Assembly: GCA_937877565.1 (NCBI GenBank)
Contig: CALFJB010000109.1
Span: forward strand, 11,586-75,585
Reading direction: 5' to 3'
Source: an uncultured Selenomonadales bacterium
GTDB taxonomy: Bacteria; Bacillota; Negativicutes; Selenomonadales; Selenomonadaceae
Length of the DNA: 64,000 nucleotides
The notes beneath the pieces were generated by a model, which was not told where the DNA came from, ran no database searches, and worked only from the letters and a program-made list of their open reading frames with translations. Position 1 is the first letter of the stretch, and the number at the start of each line of letters is the position of its first letter. Below are positions 33,811 to 42,885 of this stretch, piece by piece. Made by a program: the position numbers and the translations under genes.

Positions 33811-35781
33811 ATGAGAAAATCCAACAGTATTTTTAAAGCGGCATTTGTATCAGAGGCAGGCGCGGAACTTTCCAACAATGATTATTTCGCTTACGTTGAA
33901 GATGACGATTATGCTTGCTACGTTTTGGCGTCCGGCATAACTGATTTTGAAACTTCAGAGGCTGCAAAGGAAGTTGTCGAACATTTAATTTTGAGTTTTG
34001 AAGAAAAGCCGAGTATGTCAAAGTCAACACTTTTGCAATATATGAAGGAAACGAACGAAAGACTTTTGAGCGGCAATTACGCCCGCAGGTTAAAGGCGTC
34101 AGTTATCATGCTTGTAACTGATTATGAAAAATTTCGGTACGTTGCCGCCGGTAATGTGCGCTTGCGAATGTATCGGCAAGGGCGTTTCTTTTTGAAGTCG
34201 TCTGATATGTCGTTGGCAAATGATTTAATTGAAAAGGGCGAAAATGATACGCCACTTGATAAACACGAGGAACGCCATAATTTGTACGCCTATCTTGGCA
34301 AAAAAGATTTTTTCAAGCCGTTCGTTTCCAAAATTCAAAAATTGGCGGACGCGGATATTTTAGCGTTGTATTCTCAAGGTCTTTGGGAACACGTTGACGA
34401 ACAGGAAATTGACGAAATATTTGCAGAGGCGTCAGATAATCCTCAAGAATCTGTTGACTATCTGGAAGAAATTTTGTTATCACGTCAGCCGGAAAATTTG
34501 AAAAGCTATACCATAGCCGCAATTTTCATCAATAAAATTTACCGCGATCCCGAACGCGAACGAAAACGCTTGCTTTACATTAAAATTGCTGTAGTAGTTT
34601 TTATAGTTTTGGTTATTATCTCCATTATCATTTACATTCTCAACAGGATTTATCAAGATAAAGTTGAAAATTTCCAAAGTACACTGCAACAGACGCAAGA
34701 ATTTATGAGGACTGAAAATTATTCACGTGCTCAAGAAAGTTGCAAAAAAGCTCTGGATTTGGCGCAAGAATTAAAATTTACTGAAGATGAACAACATTTG
34801 AAAGAAGACTTGATGATTTTAGATAATCTTGTTCAAGCGGACGATTTTTTTGTAGGCAACAACTATCAAGCGGCGTATGATAATTATTTGAGGGCGTTAA
34901 AATATGCTGTAGATGCAGGCAAAGAATTGCACGGTTACATCCAACGCCGTATAGATATGGTTGAAAATCATTTGGATATGCAACAATTTTTGATACTCGG
35001 CGACAGTTTATTTCAAAATGGCGAATACGACGCGGCAGAATCTTTGTATTTGAAGGCAAACGAAAAGGCGGCGATTATTCACGACATTAACGGACGCGAA
35101 AAAACTATAGCCGCGCTTGAAAAAATTTACGATAAACGCGCTGAAATTCGTAAAGCCGCCGAACAAAAATTAAATGACAAAAAGCAAGCCGCCATAACCG
35201 ATTCACTCAACAAGGGCGATGATTTATTGGCGGCGGGCGATATTGACGGCGCACAAAAAGCCTACCTTGACGCCCGCAACCTTTCAGATAATCCGGCTGA
35301 CAGAATGCAAACAAGCGAAGCTTTAAATAAAGTTGTAGCGGCGCGGGATAAAAAAGCGATTGAAGAACGAACGACTCAAGAGCTTAAACAAAAACGTTTC
35401 GACGAAGCACTTAAAATTGAAGCTAAAGGCGATGAATCATTTAACGCCGGAGATTATACCTCTGCGCAAATGTATTATTTAACTGCGCTTGAAAATTTTA
35501 GAGATTTATCTGAAGAACCTAAAATAAAAACTCTACAAAATAAATTCGATACGGCAAAGTTAAAATCAAATGAAATTACAATAAAGAAAGATGACGCCGA
35601 AAAAGCCGAAGAAAACGCCCGCAATTTCTACGCAGATAACAATTTTGAAGAGGCGCGTATAGCCGCAACGCAAGCCAAAGAAATTTATACCGCGCTGGAA
35701 ATGAAAAGTAAAATTGAGGAAATGGATATTCTTTTGCAACAAATTGCGGTTGATTCAATGATTTCAAACTCCGTGAAGTAG
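33811..35781 (+). CDS. PP2C-like pseudophosphatase with membrane helix and TPR domain
   Basis: 656 residues. Residues 1-235 follow PP2C (SNNDYFAYVEDDDY, KASVIMLVTDYEKFRYVAAGNVRLRMYRQG) but the D-G-x-G metal loop reads LASGITD, and the final D-N motif is absent, so it is probably inactive. One membrane helix (IKIAVVVFIVLVIISIIIYIL) follows a basic stretch (PERERKR). The outer part (about 280-656) is TPR-like: LQQTQEFMRTENYSRAQESCKKALDLA, GDSLFQNGEYDAAESLYLKANEKA and others. It may link a phospho-signal inside the cell to a periplasmic scaffold. Confidence 0.75.
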   Translation: MRKSNSIFKAAFVSEAGAELSNNDYFAYVEDDDYACYVLASGITDFETSEAAKEVVEHLILSFEEKPSMSKSTLLQYMKETNERLLSGNYARRLKASVIMLVTDYEKFRYVAAGNVRLRMYRQGRFFLKSSDMSLANDLIEKGENDTPLDKHEERHNLYAYLGKKDFFKPFVSKIQKLADADILALYSQGLWEHVDEQEIDEIFAEASDNPQESVDYLEEILLSRQPENLKSYTIAAIFINKIYRDPERERKRLLYIKIAVVVFIVLVIISIIIYILNRIYQDKVENFQSTLQQTQEFMRTENYSRAQESCKKALDLAQELKFTEDEQHLKEDLMILDNLVQADDFFVGNNYQAAYDNYLRALKYAVDAGKELHGYIQRRIDMVENHLDMQQFLILGDSLFQNGEYDAAESLYLKANEKAAIIHDINGREKTIAALEKIYDKRAEIRKAAEQKLNDKKQAAITDSLNKGDDLLAAGDIDGAQKAYLDARNLSDNPADRMQTSEALNKVVAARDKKAIEERTTQELKQKRFDEALKIEAKGDESFNAGDYTSAQMYYLTALENFRDLSEEPKIKTLQNKFDTAKLKSNEITIKKDDAEKAEENARNFYADNNFEEARIAATQAKEIYTALEMKSKIEEMDILLQQIAVDSMISNSVK

Positions 35782-35788
35782 GTTGGCT

Positions 35789-38467
35789 ATGGAACAGAAA
35801 AAATATTACAAACACGATTTACAAAGAATGATGGTATACCAACTGCAGGAAATTGCACGCCGTGAAAAAATTATTCCTGCGGTGGCAGATCGTTTGGACA
35901 AGGAACTTTTGATACAAACAATTTTGCGTTATCGTGGAGCCGAAAAAGCTTTGCTTATAAATGAATATCGCCCTGAAGATTATCAGCGGCTTGAAGAAAT
36001 TTTCCCGCGTTTAACTTTTCAATCTCAACCGACAAATTTGGAATGTAACGCCGGTATTCAAGTTTGGCGCGGTATTGCCACAGATTTTTTTGACAATATC
36101 ACGATAAATTACACGCCGAATTTGAGCGGCACGAACGCTTTTATTATTGACAGCGAAAAAAAATTGTGTTGCGTTTTCAACGTTGAAGAAAAAATTAACG
36201 ATAAAAATTTTCTGTACTTGCGGCGAAATAGAAATTTGCCTTGCTGTGAATCGCAAATTAAAAATTATTTTCTGATTCTGATGGAGCGCGTTTATTCCGA
36301 ACAATTTTTTAATTTTTATAATGAAAAGTCCGCGTTGATTCAAGAAAATATTCCGGCGTACTGTTTGCAACTTTTGAATTTCAAAGTTTATGAGCCGGAA
36401 ATTTTAAAAATGCCCGTTGCAATAGATTTTGGAACGTCAAGCACAACCGCCGGAGTTTTGGATTTCAAGGAAAAAACCGGCGTTGCGAAACTTCACAACG
36501 AAAGAATTAAACACGCTTTATTTTACGACCTTGAAGGCAATGAAGTTGATCTTGTTCCAACGATTATTGGCGTACATTCGCTTGAAAATCCCGAAAAACC
36601 GGAATATGTTTTTGGCTACGACGCCATTAAATTTTCTGAATATATGGACGAGGGCTTTTCTGTTTTTTACGATATAAAACGCTGGATTTCAAATTGTGAC
36701 AAGGAAGAGGAATTAACCGACAATTTGGGGCGGCGCGTATTTGTCAGCAGGAAAAAAATTCTGCGCGAGTTTTTTATTTATATTATTCATACGCTGGAAG
36801 ATTATATAAAAGGGCGCGTGCGTTACGTTCACATTTCCGGTCCCGTCAAGCAGAAGGGTACATTTCAAAAAATGTTTCAAGAAATTTTGCCGGAGTACGC
36901 CATTGAACAAAAAGAAATGGTGGATGAAAGCGTTGCCGTGCTTTATAACATTATCAGCGAATTTATCGAAAGTAAAACTATTCGCAACCGGCAAAAGTAC
37001 AGCGCGTTAGTTATCGACTGCGGCGGCGGCACGACTGATATTTCTTCCTGCAGTTTCAAAGTTGATAATCAGCGCGTTGCATATTCGATTGACATTGAAA
37101 CTGGATACGAAAACGGAAGTACAGATTTTGGCGGAAATAATCTGACGTACCGAATTTTACAAATTTTGAAGTTGAAAATTGTTGAAACGCTTTGCAAGCA
37201 ATATGTAAATTACAGCCCGATACTTAAGGCGCGGCAGGAATTTTACGGCGAAAAATCTTTTTTCAATCAAGAAACTTTTCTGCGTGCGTCCGCCATTCCG
37301 ACTTTAAAAACTTTGCTGAAGGATTTTAATTTGGACGTTTTCAGGTACATTGATGAGAATGGTATAACGTCAATTTACAAAAATTTTGAAGAGGCGTACC
37401 AAAAGGCTGAAGAAATTTTGCCGACGCGCTTTAAAGATTGGGAAAATAAAAAACGCGCCGAATATTTTTCAGTGCGAAATAATTATTATTTCTTGTTTGA
37501 AATTGCGGACAGAATCAAGCAGGAATTTTTCAAAAACTATGGCATAATGCAAGTAATTTTGGCGATTGAAGGCAATAACGATAAGCCGAGCCGAAATTGG
37601 GAGATTAATCGAAAATATGAAACTTCCGGCGAAAATTTAATTACAATTCCGCTGGATAAATGGAAATTGATGCTGAAAAATTCGACCGGCTTAACTTTAA
37701 TGAAAAATCTGCAGAATATTTCTTTCAGCATTTTTGAAATTGAACCGCTGCTGAATCCCGACATTTACAATATCATTCGGCAACTTTTGGATCCAATTTA
37801 CGAGAGCGGCGAAATTGAAAATTACAGCTTGATAAAATTGAGCGGGCAGTCTTGCAAAATTGATTTATTCCGCACGTCTTTAAAAGAATTTGTACCCGGC
37901 AAATTGATAAAGTCCAAGCCGAAATCTGAAGATAATTTTGATAGAAATGAATTGAAAATGTCGTGCATTGACGGTGCTTTAAAATATCTGCGCGACAAAA
38001 AATTTGGTTACGCCGATATTAAAATAAAAAATCGCCGTCCGCACTTGCCGTACATTTTAACCGGCTTCACTCATACCGGCGAAGAAGTTACACTGATTGA
38101 CGATACAAAATCTATAGAAAACGGCGTACTTTCGCGCAATATCGAAGATTTAACTTTGACGGTTTACCTTAAAGACAATGAAAAAAATTTGCGGCAAGAA
38201 TTAATTTACGAGTGCGTTCTTGATGAATTTGAGGCGAAACGGCAGGAAGAAATTGAAGAAATTTACGGCGAAAATGTCCCGCAAGATGAAACTGATACCA
38301 TTGTGAACGGCGAAGTAAAATTTTTTATTTGGGCGGTTGCGCAAGATTGGGGCTTTATAATTTTGCCGGTTTATCGTGAAAATGAAAATTTGTACGTCGG
38401 CAAGGAAAAATTTTTTAATTTTGAAAATGATCAGTGGATTAAAAATTTTTTTGACGGGTTGAAATGA
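35789..38467 (+). CDS. Hsp70-like ATPase with unusual N-terminal extension
   Basis: About 892 residues. The Hsp70/actin core starts near residue 208 with MPVAIDFGTSSTTAGVLDF, and has VIDCGGGTTDISSC and a sugar-kinase-like fold after it. The N-terminal 200 residues include a SAP-like pattern (MMVYQLQEIARRE...DKELLIQTILRYRG) not found in DnaK. The C-terminal part lacks a DnaK-like substrate lid I can recognise. With the J-domain protein it could form a dedicated chaperone pair that folds, assembles or recycles parts of the machine. I use ATG 35789. Confidence 0.78.
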   Translation: MEQKKYYKHDLQRMMVYQLQEIARREKIIPAVADRLDKELLIQTILRYRGAEKALLINEYRPEDYQRLEEIFPRLTFQSQPTNLECNAGIQVWRGIATDFFDNITINYTPNLSGTNAFIIDSEKKLCCVFNVEEKINDKNFLYLRRNRNLPCCESQIKNYFLILMERVYSEQFFNFYNEKSALIQENIPAYCLQLLNFKVYEPEILKMPVAIDFGTSSTTAGVLDFKEKTGVAKLHNERIKHALFYDLEGNEVDLVPTIIGVHSLENPEKPEYVFGYDAIKFSEYMDEGFSVFYDIKRWISNCDKEEELTDNLGRRVFVSRKKILREFFIYIIHTLEDYIKGRVRYVHISGPVKQKGTFQKMFQEILPEYAIEQKEMVDESVAVLYNIISEFIESKTIRNRQKYSALVIDCGGGTTDISSCSFKVDNQRVAYSIDIETGYENGSTDFGGNNLTYRILQILKLKIVETLCKQYVNYSPILKARQEFYGEKSFFNQETFLRASAIPTLKTLLKDFNLDVFRYIDENGITSIYKNFEEAYQKAEEILPTRFKDWENKKRAEYFSVRNNYYFLFEIADRIKQEFFKNYGIMQVILAIEGNNDKPSRNWEINRKYETSGENLITIPLDKWKLMLKNSTGLTLMKNLQNISFSIFEIEPLLNPDIYNIIRQLLDPIYESGEIENYSLIKLSGQSCKIDLFRTSLKEFVPGKLIKSKPKSEDNFDRNELKMSCIDGALKYLRDKKFGYADIKIKNRRPHLPYILTGFTHTGEEVTLIDDTKSIENGVLSRNIEDLTLTVYLKDNEKNLRQELIYECVLDEFEAKRQEEIEEIYGENVPQDETDTIVNGEVKFFIWAVAQDWGFIILPVYRENENLYVGKEKFFNFENDQWIKNFFDGLK

Positions 38468-39444
38468 TGAAAAAATTTTTGGCTTTAATGTTGGCGGCAA
38501 TATTTTTATCGGTAAATTTTTCTTCGTTAAGTTTTGCCAAAACTCCTCAAGAAAAACAAGCCGAAAAAGAGGCAAAACAAGAATTTAAACTTCAGAGAAA
38601 GCAAGATAAAAAATTGGCTAAAATGTATCGCCGCACAAATATTTTAAAAGTTAAAGAATGGGCGCAAAACGGCGACTCGCAGGCAATGTTAATTTTGGCG
38701 TATGCGTATTCTACAAGGCAACATATCCGTAAAAATAAAGCAGAGGCAGCCGAATTGCGGCAAAAAGTTTCAGAATCCAACGGCGATTTATTTACAAATT
38801 TTATTCCTATCGAATATATCAACAGGCGAAAAGTAGACTTGCCGCTCTTGTATGGTTTGGCGGCGTGTCGTTCACAAATTGGGCAGTACGTCGACAAAAA
38901 TTTTGAAGATGCAGTTCGTTGGGCAGAGTTGGGCGCGTCTGAATATGATCCGTTGTCATTCGCAGTTTTAGGCTCAATGTATTACACAGGGCGCGGTTTT
39001 CGTCAAGATTACAAAAAAGCCATTGAGTACGCCAAATTGTCAATGAGTTATTCTGAAAAAAATCAAAGTGAACCTATTGCACTTTACATTTTGTCGGACG
39101 CGTACAAAAACGGCAACGGCGTTGATATGGATTTGAAAAAAAGTAAATTTTACGCAGATTATTTAAAATTGGTACGGCAACCAAAAATTGACAAGCGACG
39201 CGCCAAAAACGAAAAGAAACTTGAAAAGAAGGCGCAAGCTGAAATTAAAGCCAAAGAAAAAGCTGACGCCAAATTAAACAAGAAAAAATCAAATGATAAA
39301 TCTGAAACTGAAAATCAGACAAAGACTAACGATAACGCAGAAACTGAAAATCAAACAAAAACTAACGATAATTCAGAAATTGAAAATCAGCAGAATGAAG
39401 AGGACAACGCAACTTTATTAGATCATCCATTTGAAGACAGTTAA
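38464..39444 (+). CDS. Secreted Sel1/TPR-like repeat protein
   Basis: 326 residues with a signal peptide (KKFLALMLAAIFLSVNFSSLSFAKT). Sel1-like repeats are seen: SQAMLILAYAYSTRQHIRKNKAEAAEL, FAVLGSMYYTGRGFRQDYKKAIEYAKL and ALYILSDAYKNGNGVDMDLKKSKFYA. The C terminus is a charged K/E/A stretch followed by ENQTKTNDN repeats. It overlaps the Hsp70-like stop by four bases. As an exported scaffold it may connect the machine to the envelope, although no direct evidence for that is in the sequence. Confidence 0.72.
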   Translation: MMKKFLALMLAAIFLSVNFSSLSFAKTPQEKQAEKEAKQEFKLQRKQDKKLAKMYRRTNILKVKEWAQNGDSQAMLILAYAYSTRQHIRKNKAEAAELRQKVSESNGDLFTNFIPIEYINRRKVDLPLLYGLAACRSQIGQYVDKNFEDAVRWAELGASEYDPLSFAVLGSMYYTGRGFRQDYKKAIEYAKLSMSYSEKNQSEPIALYILSDAYKNGNGVDMDLKKSKFYADYLKLVRQPKIDKRRAKNEKKLEKKAQAEIKAKEKADAKLNKKKSNDKSETENQTKTNDNAETENQTKTNDNSEIENQQNEEDNATLLDHPFEDS

Positions 39445-39480
39445 ATTTAACCGGAAAAAATTATAAAAGCAGGTGAAGCA

Positions 39481-40776
39481 ATGGGATTATTTGACAGCGA
39501 TTTTGACATAGAAAATTATATTCGTCAGCGAATACCGGAGCTTGATAATTTGGAAAATCGCGAACTGTTTAAAGCGATTGTCGGTAATTCGATGACTGAA
39601 CTTTACAAACATATTAAGGAAGAATACGACGCACTTGAAAAAAGAGTTTTCGACGAAACGCCACGCGCCTTGCGTTTGCCTGATTTAATTACCTGCGTTG
39701 TTCCTGCAGATAAATATGATGTTACTGATTCAAATATGCTCCCAATTTTCCCTGAAGATTTAAATAAAGTTGAAGTGGACGCGCAGGAAATGATTCACAG
39801 CGTCAACAACGGCAAAGAATTTTTTTTGTATACCTGTATGATTAAGGCTGATTATTTGGAGCTGAAAAAATTAATGCAGACTTCGCGCAGGTTCAAAGGC
39901 ATTATTGAAAATGAGTACGGCGAAACGCCCGCCGAATTTATTTTGAAACCGAATACGCGTTACACAAAAAAGCTTGAAGATTTTTACCAAATTGCCAAAT
40001 TGAATTATCTGCCGTGGCGCAGTCTGAATCTTTCGTATTTGTACAAGTTGTTTGATGTTTATGTTGTGTCGATTGAGGAATGGGACGACCAACTGGAAGT
40101 AAAAAAAGTTACTGTTGAATTTGACGAATTTAGCGACAGAATTTTATATGAGCCGTTGCCGCTGTGGAATATTCGAGACGTAACTATAAAGGCAAATTCG
40201 TACCCGCAACCGGCGATTGACAGAAAATATTTTGAACATTACCTTTACAAAAAGCAATTCAATGAAGGGCATGAATATTTATTGCAGCATTCTGATTTTG
40301 TAATTAGAAATATTCGGCGGCAGGAGGGCGATTGGTATATAATTTGTGACAGCGATTTACCCGGCGATTGGCAATTTTATGAAGTCATTCCAGAGCCTGA
40401 CGAAAAAAATTATGAAAATCCGCTTTTAAGCAATGAACAAAATGAAAGTTTTTCGCGTGATATGATTGAATATTTTGGGCAAAGAATTAAAACGCGGGCG
40501 GAGCTTGTACGTTTTTTCAAGTCGTTCAAGTGCAGTGAATATTTAAATTTCGTTGAGGCAAAAGTTATCGATAAGCCACTGAATAAGATTGAAACTTATT
40601 CGACTGAAAAATTTATAGATTATGAATACCGCACCGGCGACAGGGCGCAATATTTGGAGTTTTCATTTCGTCCGCTTGATGAAGATTTTTATTTGAATCG
40701 TGACTTGATGAGCTTTTTGGTAACGGCGATTCAGCATTTGTTCCCTGAATATCAATGCGTTGGAAAGTTGGTGTAA
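39481..40776 (+). CDS. Candidate baseplate protein (TssF/TssK position)
   Basis: A 431-residue soluble protein, opening MGLFDSDFDIENYIRQRIPELDNLENRE, with no signal peptide, membrane helix or motif I can name. A central region is rich in W, Y and charged residues (WRSLNLSYLYKLFDVYVVSIEEWDD; PLPLWNIRDVTIKA). Two further unrecognised soluble genes follow at once, ending the plus-strand block. In type VI loci the TssK-TssF-TssG trio forms the baseplate, and this is the only place in the window for it. The assignment rests only on position and size. Start ATG 39481 follows AGGTGAAGC. Confidence 0.5.
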   Translation: MGLFDSDFDIENYIRQRIPELDNLENRELFKAIVGNSMTELYKHIKEEYDALEKRVFDETPRALRLPDLITCVVPADKYDVTDSNMLPIFPEDLNKVEVDAQEMIHSVNNGKEFFLYTCMIKADYLELKKLMQTSRRFKGIIENEYGETPAEFILKPNTRYTKKLEDFYQIAKLNYLPWRSLNLSYLYKLFDVYVVSIEEWDDQLEVKKVTVEFDEFSDRILYEPLPLWNIRDVTIKANSYPQPAIDRKYFEHYLYKKQFNEGHEYLLQHSDFVIRNIRRQEGDWYIICDSDLPGDWQFYEVIPEPDEKNYENPLLSNEQNESFSRDMIEYFGQRIKTRAELVRFFKSFKCSEYLNFVEAKVIDKPLNKIETYSTEKFIDYEYRTGDRAQYLEFSFRPLDEDFYLNRDLMSFLVTAIQHLFPEYQCVGKLV

Positions 40777-40777
40777 C

Positions 40778-41485
40778 GTGAATTTTATTTGGGATATTGT
40801 TTTGCAGGCGGCGCAAGATGATTTTGAATCGCAGAAATTATTTTTCAAACCGGCGGAAAGTTTCAGCCCGTATTACGAACAGTCTTTCAGTTGCATTAAT
40901 CAACGCCACGTTGACAGCGCGGAAATTGAAATAAATCCGCTTATGAGGTTTTCGCCAATCTTTGAATACGTTTTGCATCCTGACGTTAAAGATTTAATTT
41001 TTGTAAATCAGCAGCAATTTATAAAATTTTATTTTGACTTAGTCACGCACATTTTAGCCGAAGTGGATTTATGTCACGGAATGACTAAACGCGAATTTTA
41101 TATTAGAAAAATTCGTAAAGAAGTTTTAGCCGGAATTTACGGCGAAACTGCGCGAGCCGGTATGGAACAACTTAAACGAGATAAACAAATTGAAGTTGCA
41201 GATGAACTTTTGCGCGTTATTGAAGTCGGCTCCAGCATCCACGCTTTTTGCCACATTATGAAACAAATTTTTGACGGTTGCATAATTTATCAAAGTCAAG
41301 CGCATCCTCAAAGGCTTTATGTTTACATTGGCAGGGAACGTGAGGAAAAACTTCAAAAACAATGGCAAATGATTAAAGAAATTTTTCTGCCGTTGGATAT
41401 TGAAGTTAAAGAGTTTTGGGCGGAACATTTTGGAATACTTGATATTGATGAAACAATGAAACTTGACGCCATTGCAATTTTTTAG
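40778..41485 (+). CDS. Candidate baseplate protein 2
   Basis: A 235-residue soluble protein starting at GTG 40778, one base past the previous stop. The middle (FYFDLVTHILAEVDLCHGMTKREFYIRKIRKEVLAGIYGETARAGMEQLKR) is helical, and the C terminus contains YVYIGREREEKLQKQW and HFGILDIDETMKLDAIAIF. I recognise no family. It is between two other unassigned genes in the position expected for baseplate wedge proteins. Confidence 0.45.
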   Translation: MNFIWDIVLQAAQDDFESQKLFFKPAESFSPYYEQSFSCINQRHVDSAEIEINPLMRFSPIFEYVLHPDVKDLIFVNQQQFIKFYFDLVTHILAEVDLCHGMTKREFYIRKIRKEVLAGIYGETARAGMEQLKRDKQIEVADELLRVIEVGSSIHAFCHIMKQIFDGCIIYQSQAHPQRLYVYIGREREEKLQKQWQMIKEIFLPLDIEVKEFWAEHFGILDIDETMKLDAIAIF

Positions 41486-41496
41486 AGGTGTTGAAT

Positions 41497-42273
41497 TTGA
41501 ATGAACAAAAATACCCGCAATTTGAAAGACTGCACATTTTAAGGACGGAAGCACTTTGCAGCATACGCGACCGCGCCTTTGATACTTTTCCGCTACTTTT
41601 TGAAAATTACGGCGGCGGAATTATCAGCGGTTGCCGCCCAATTACGACTTCAAATTTAATCACGTTGAGCGAAGGAATTATTTTTCACAATAATTTTTTG
41701 TACTTGATAAACGCGCCGATGAATGTTGAATATTCGCCGACTGAAGAATATATGATGATGAAATTGATTTTCGAGCCGCAACTTGAAACTGAAAATTTTG
41801 TTCAACGAAATGTCAGTATGATTTTAACGCCGAATTTAAATCTGTCAGAAAATGAAATGGAAATTTGCCGCTTTAAATTGAAAAAAGGCGCGGTACTTCG
41901 TACAAATTACACAGATTTTTTTGACAGAGCAACGGAATTTGACACGGTAAATACAATCAATGCTCCCTACGCGGCGGTTGGCGGAAGTACACTTTCACCG
42001 GAAATTCTTTGCGCGTTTGCTGACGACGCCAAAAATTTTGAATTGGAATTTGAGGACTACAATTTTTGCCTTGCCGCGTTGAGCGGAAATATTTTAAATT
42101 CGGCGCAGATTGTTTTTTACATTGAACGCAGATTAAAAATTGAATTGCCCGCGCAGATTAATAATCAAATTTTGTATGAGCATTTGTGTTTGATTTTACA
42201 GGAAATTAAAAACGGTAGACGCCGCGAAATTATTGGAACGCGTCGCCGCCGCCGTGAAATTATCGTTGAATAA
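41497..42273 (+). CDS. Candidate baseplate or adaptor protein 3
   Basis: About 258 residues. The N-terminal half (FERLHILRTEALCSIRDRAFDTFPLLFENYGGGIISGCRPITTSNLITLSEGIIFHNNFLYLI) appears beta-rich and reminds one of phage tail wedge/adaptor proteins that bind the trunk of the baseplate. The C terminus is very basic (RRREIIGTRRRRREIIVE), suggesting contact with nucleic acid or an acidic surface. The start is TTG 41497 behind AGAGG; earlier GTG/TTG codons at 41488 and 41491 lie too close to the ribosome site. It ends the plus-strand block. Confidence 0.45.
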   Translation: MNEQKYPQFERLHILRTEALCSIRDRAFDTFPLLFENYGGGIISGCRPITTSNLITLSEGIIFHNNFLYLINAPMNVEYSPTEEYMMMKLIFEPQLETENFVQRNVSMILTPNLNLSENEMEICRFKLKKGAVLRTNYTDFFDRATEFDTVNTINAPYAAVGGSTLSPEILCAFADDAKNFELEFEDYNFCLAALSGNILNSAQIVFYIERRLKIELPAQINNQILYEHLCLILQEIKNGRRREIIGTRRRRREIIVE

Positions 42274-42282
42274 AATTAAAAT

Positions 42283-42309
42283 CGCTGAAAAAATTCGGCG
42301 GCTTTTTTT
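42283..42309 (+). terminator. Terminator of the plus-strand block
   Basis: CGCTG (42283-42287) pairs with CGGCG (42296-42300), followed by GCTTTTTTTA. The minus-strand block begins 45 bases beyond. Confidence 0.6.
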
Positions 42310-42354
42310 ATTGCAAAAAAATAGTGGACGCTTTAAACGCCCGCGTAAAAATTA

Positions 42355-42885
42355 TTATTCTATAGAAATTTTTTGAAGAATTGCGCCTACAGGTTGCCGA
42401 CGCAAAAAACATTCTGCCGCCTCCAATGACATTGCCCAAATATCAGCCGCCGGTAATTTGCAATGCACTAATCTTTTATCGGCAAGCGACGCGGCTTTTA
42501 AAATCAATTCGACGGGTTTACCTTGAATTATTTGAGAATTTTCGCTTACGGCGTCAGTAAATTCTAAATACGGCAACCAGTACAACGGCGAAGCAGATTT
42601 ATCTGGATTTTTTTCGGAGTAAAGCTGTACGCCCTTAAAATCTAAATTCGGCTCAATGAATCTGAAAAGCGATTGTAAATTATCGTGAATCAGAAAAGTT
42701 GGCTCAAATAAAATATCACATTCCAAAATAATTCCGCCGCCGTAGTAAACAGCCGCATCATCAACTTTTGAAAAAGATTCGGCGTCCGTGAAGTACGGAT
42801 AATTTTTTCTGTCAAAACCTGTCGCACCGTTAATCTTTGGCGCGTCAGGGTCTTTTTTTAACCAAAACCATTCTGTTTGAATCAT
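42355..42885 (-). CDS. Small protein coupled to an extended Hcp gene, possible immunity or adaptor
   Basis: A 176-residue soluble protein opening MIQTEWFWLKKDPDAPK. The sequence (VYYGGGIILECDILFEP, LVHCKLPAADIWAMSLEAAECFL) suggests a mixed alpha/beta fold. The general look recalls immunity proteins of the Imm11/DUF1629 kind, but I cannot confirm it. Its ATG overlaps the stop of the extended Hcp-like gene as ATGA, so the two are produced together. If that Hcp carries a toxin, this is the natural immunity candidate; otherwise it may be a loading chaperone. Confidence 0.5.
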   Translation of the reverse strand: MIQTEWFWLKKDPDAPKINGATGFDRKNYPYFTDAESFSKVDDAAVYYGGGIILECDILFEPTFLIHDNLQSLFRFIEPNLDFKGVQLYSEKNPDKSASPLYWLPYLEFTDAVSENSQIIQGKPVELILKAASLADKRLVHCKLPAADIWAMSLEAAECFLRRQPVGAILQKISIE

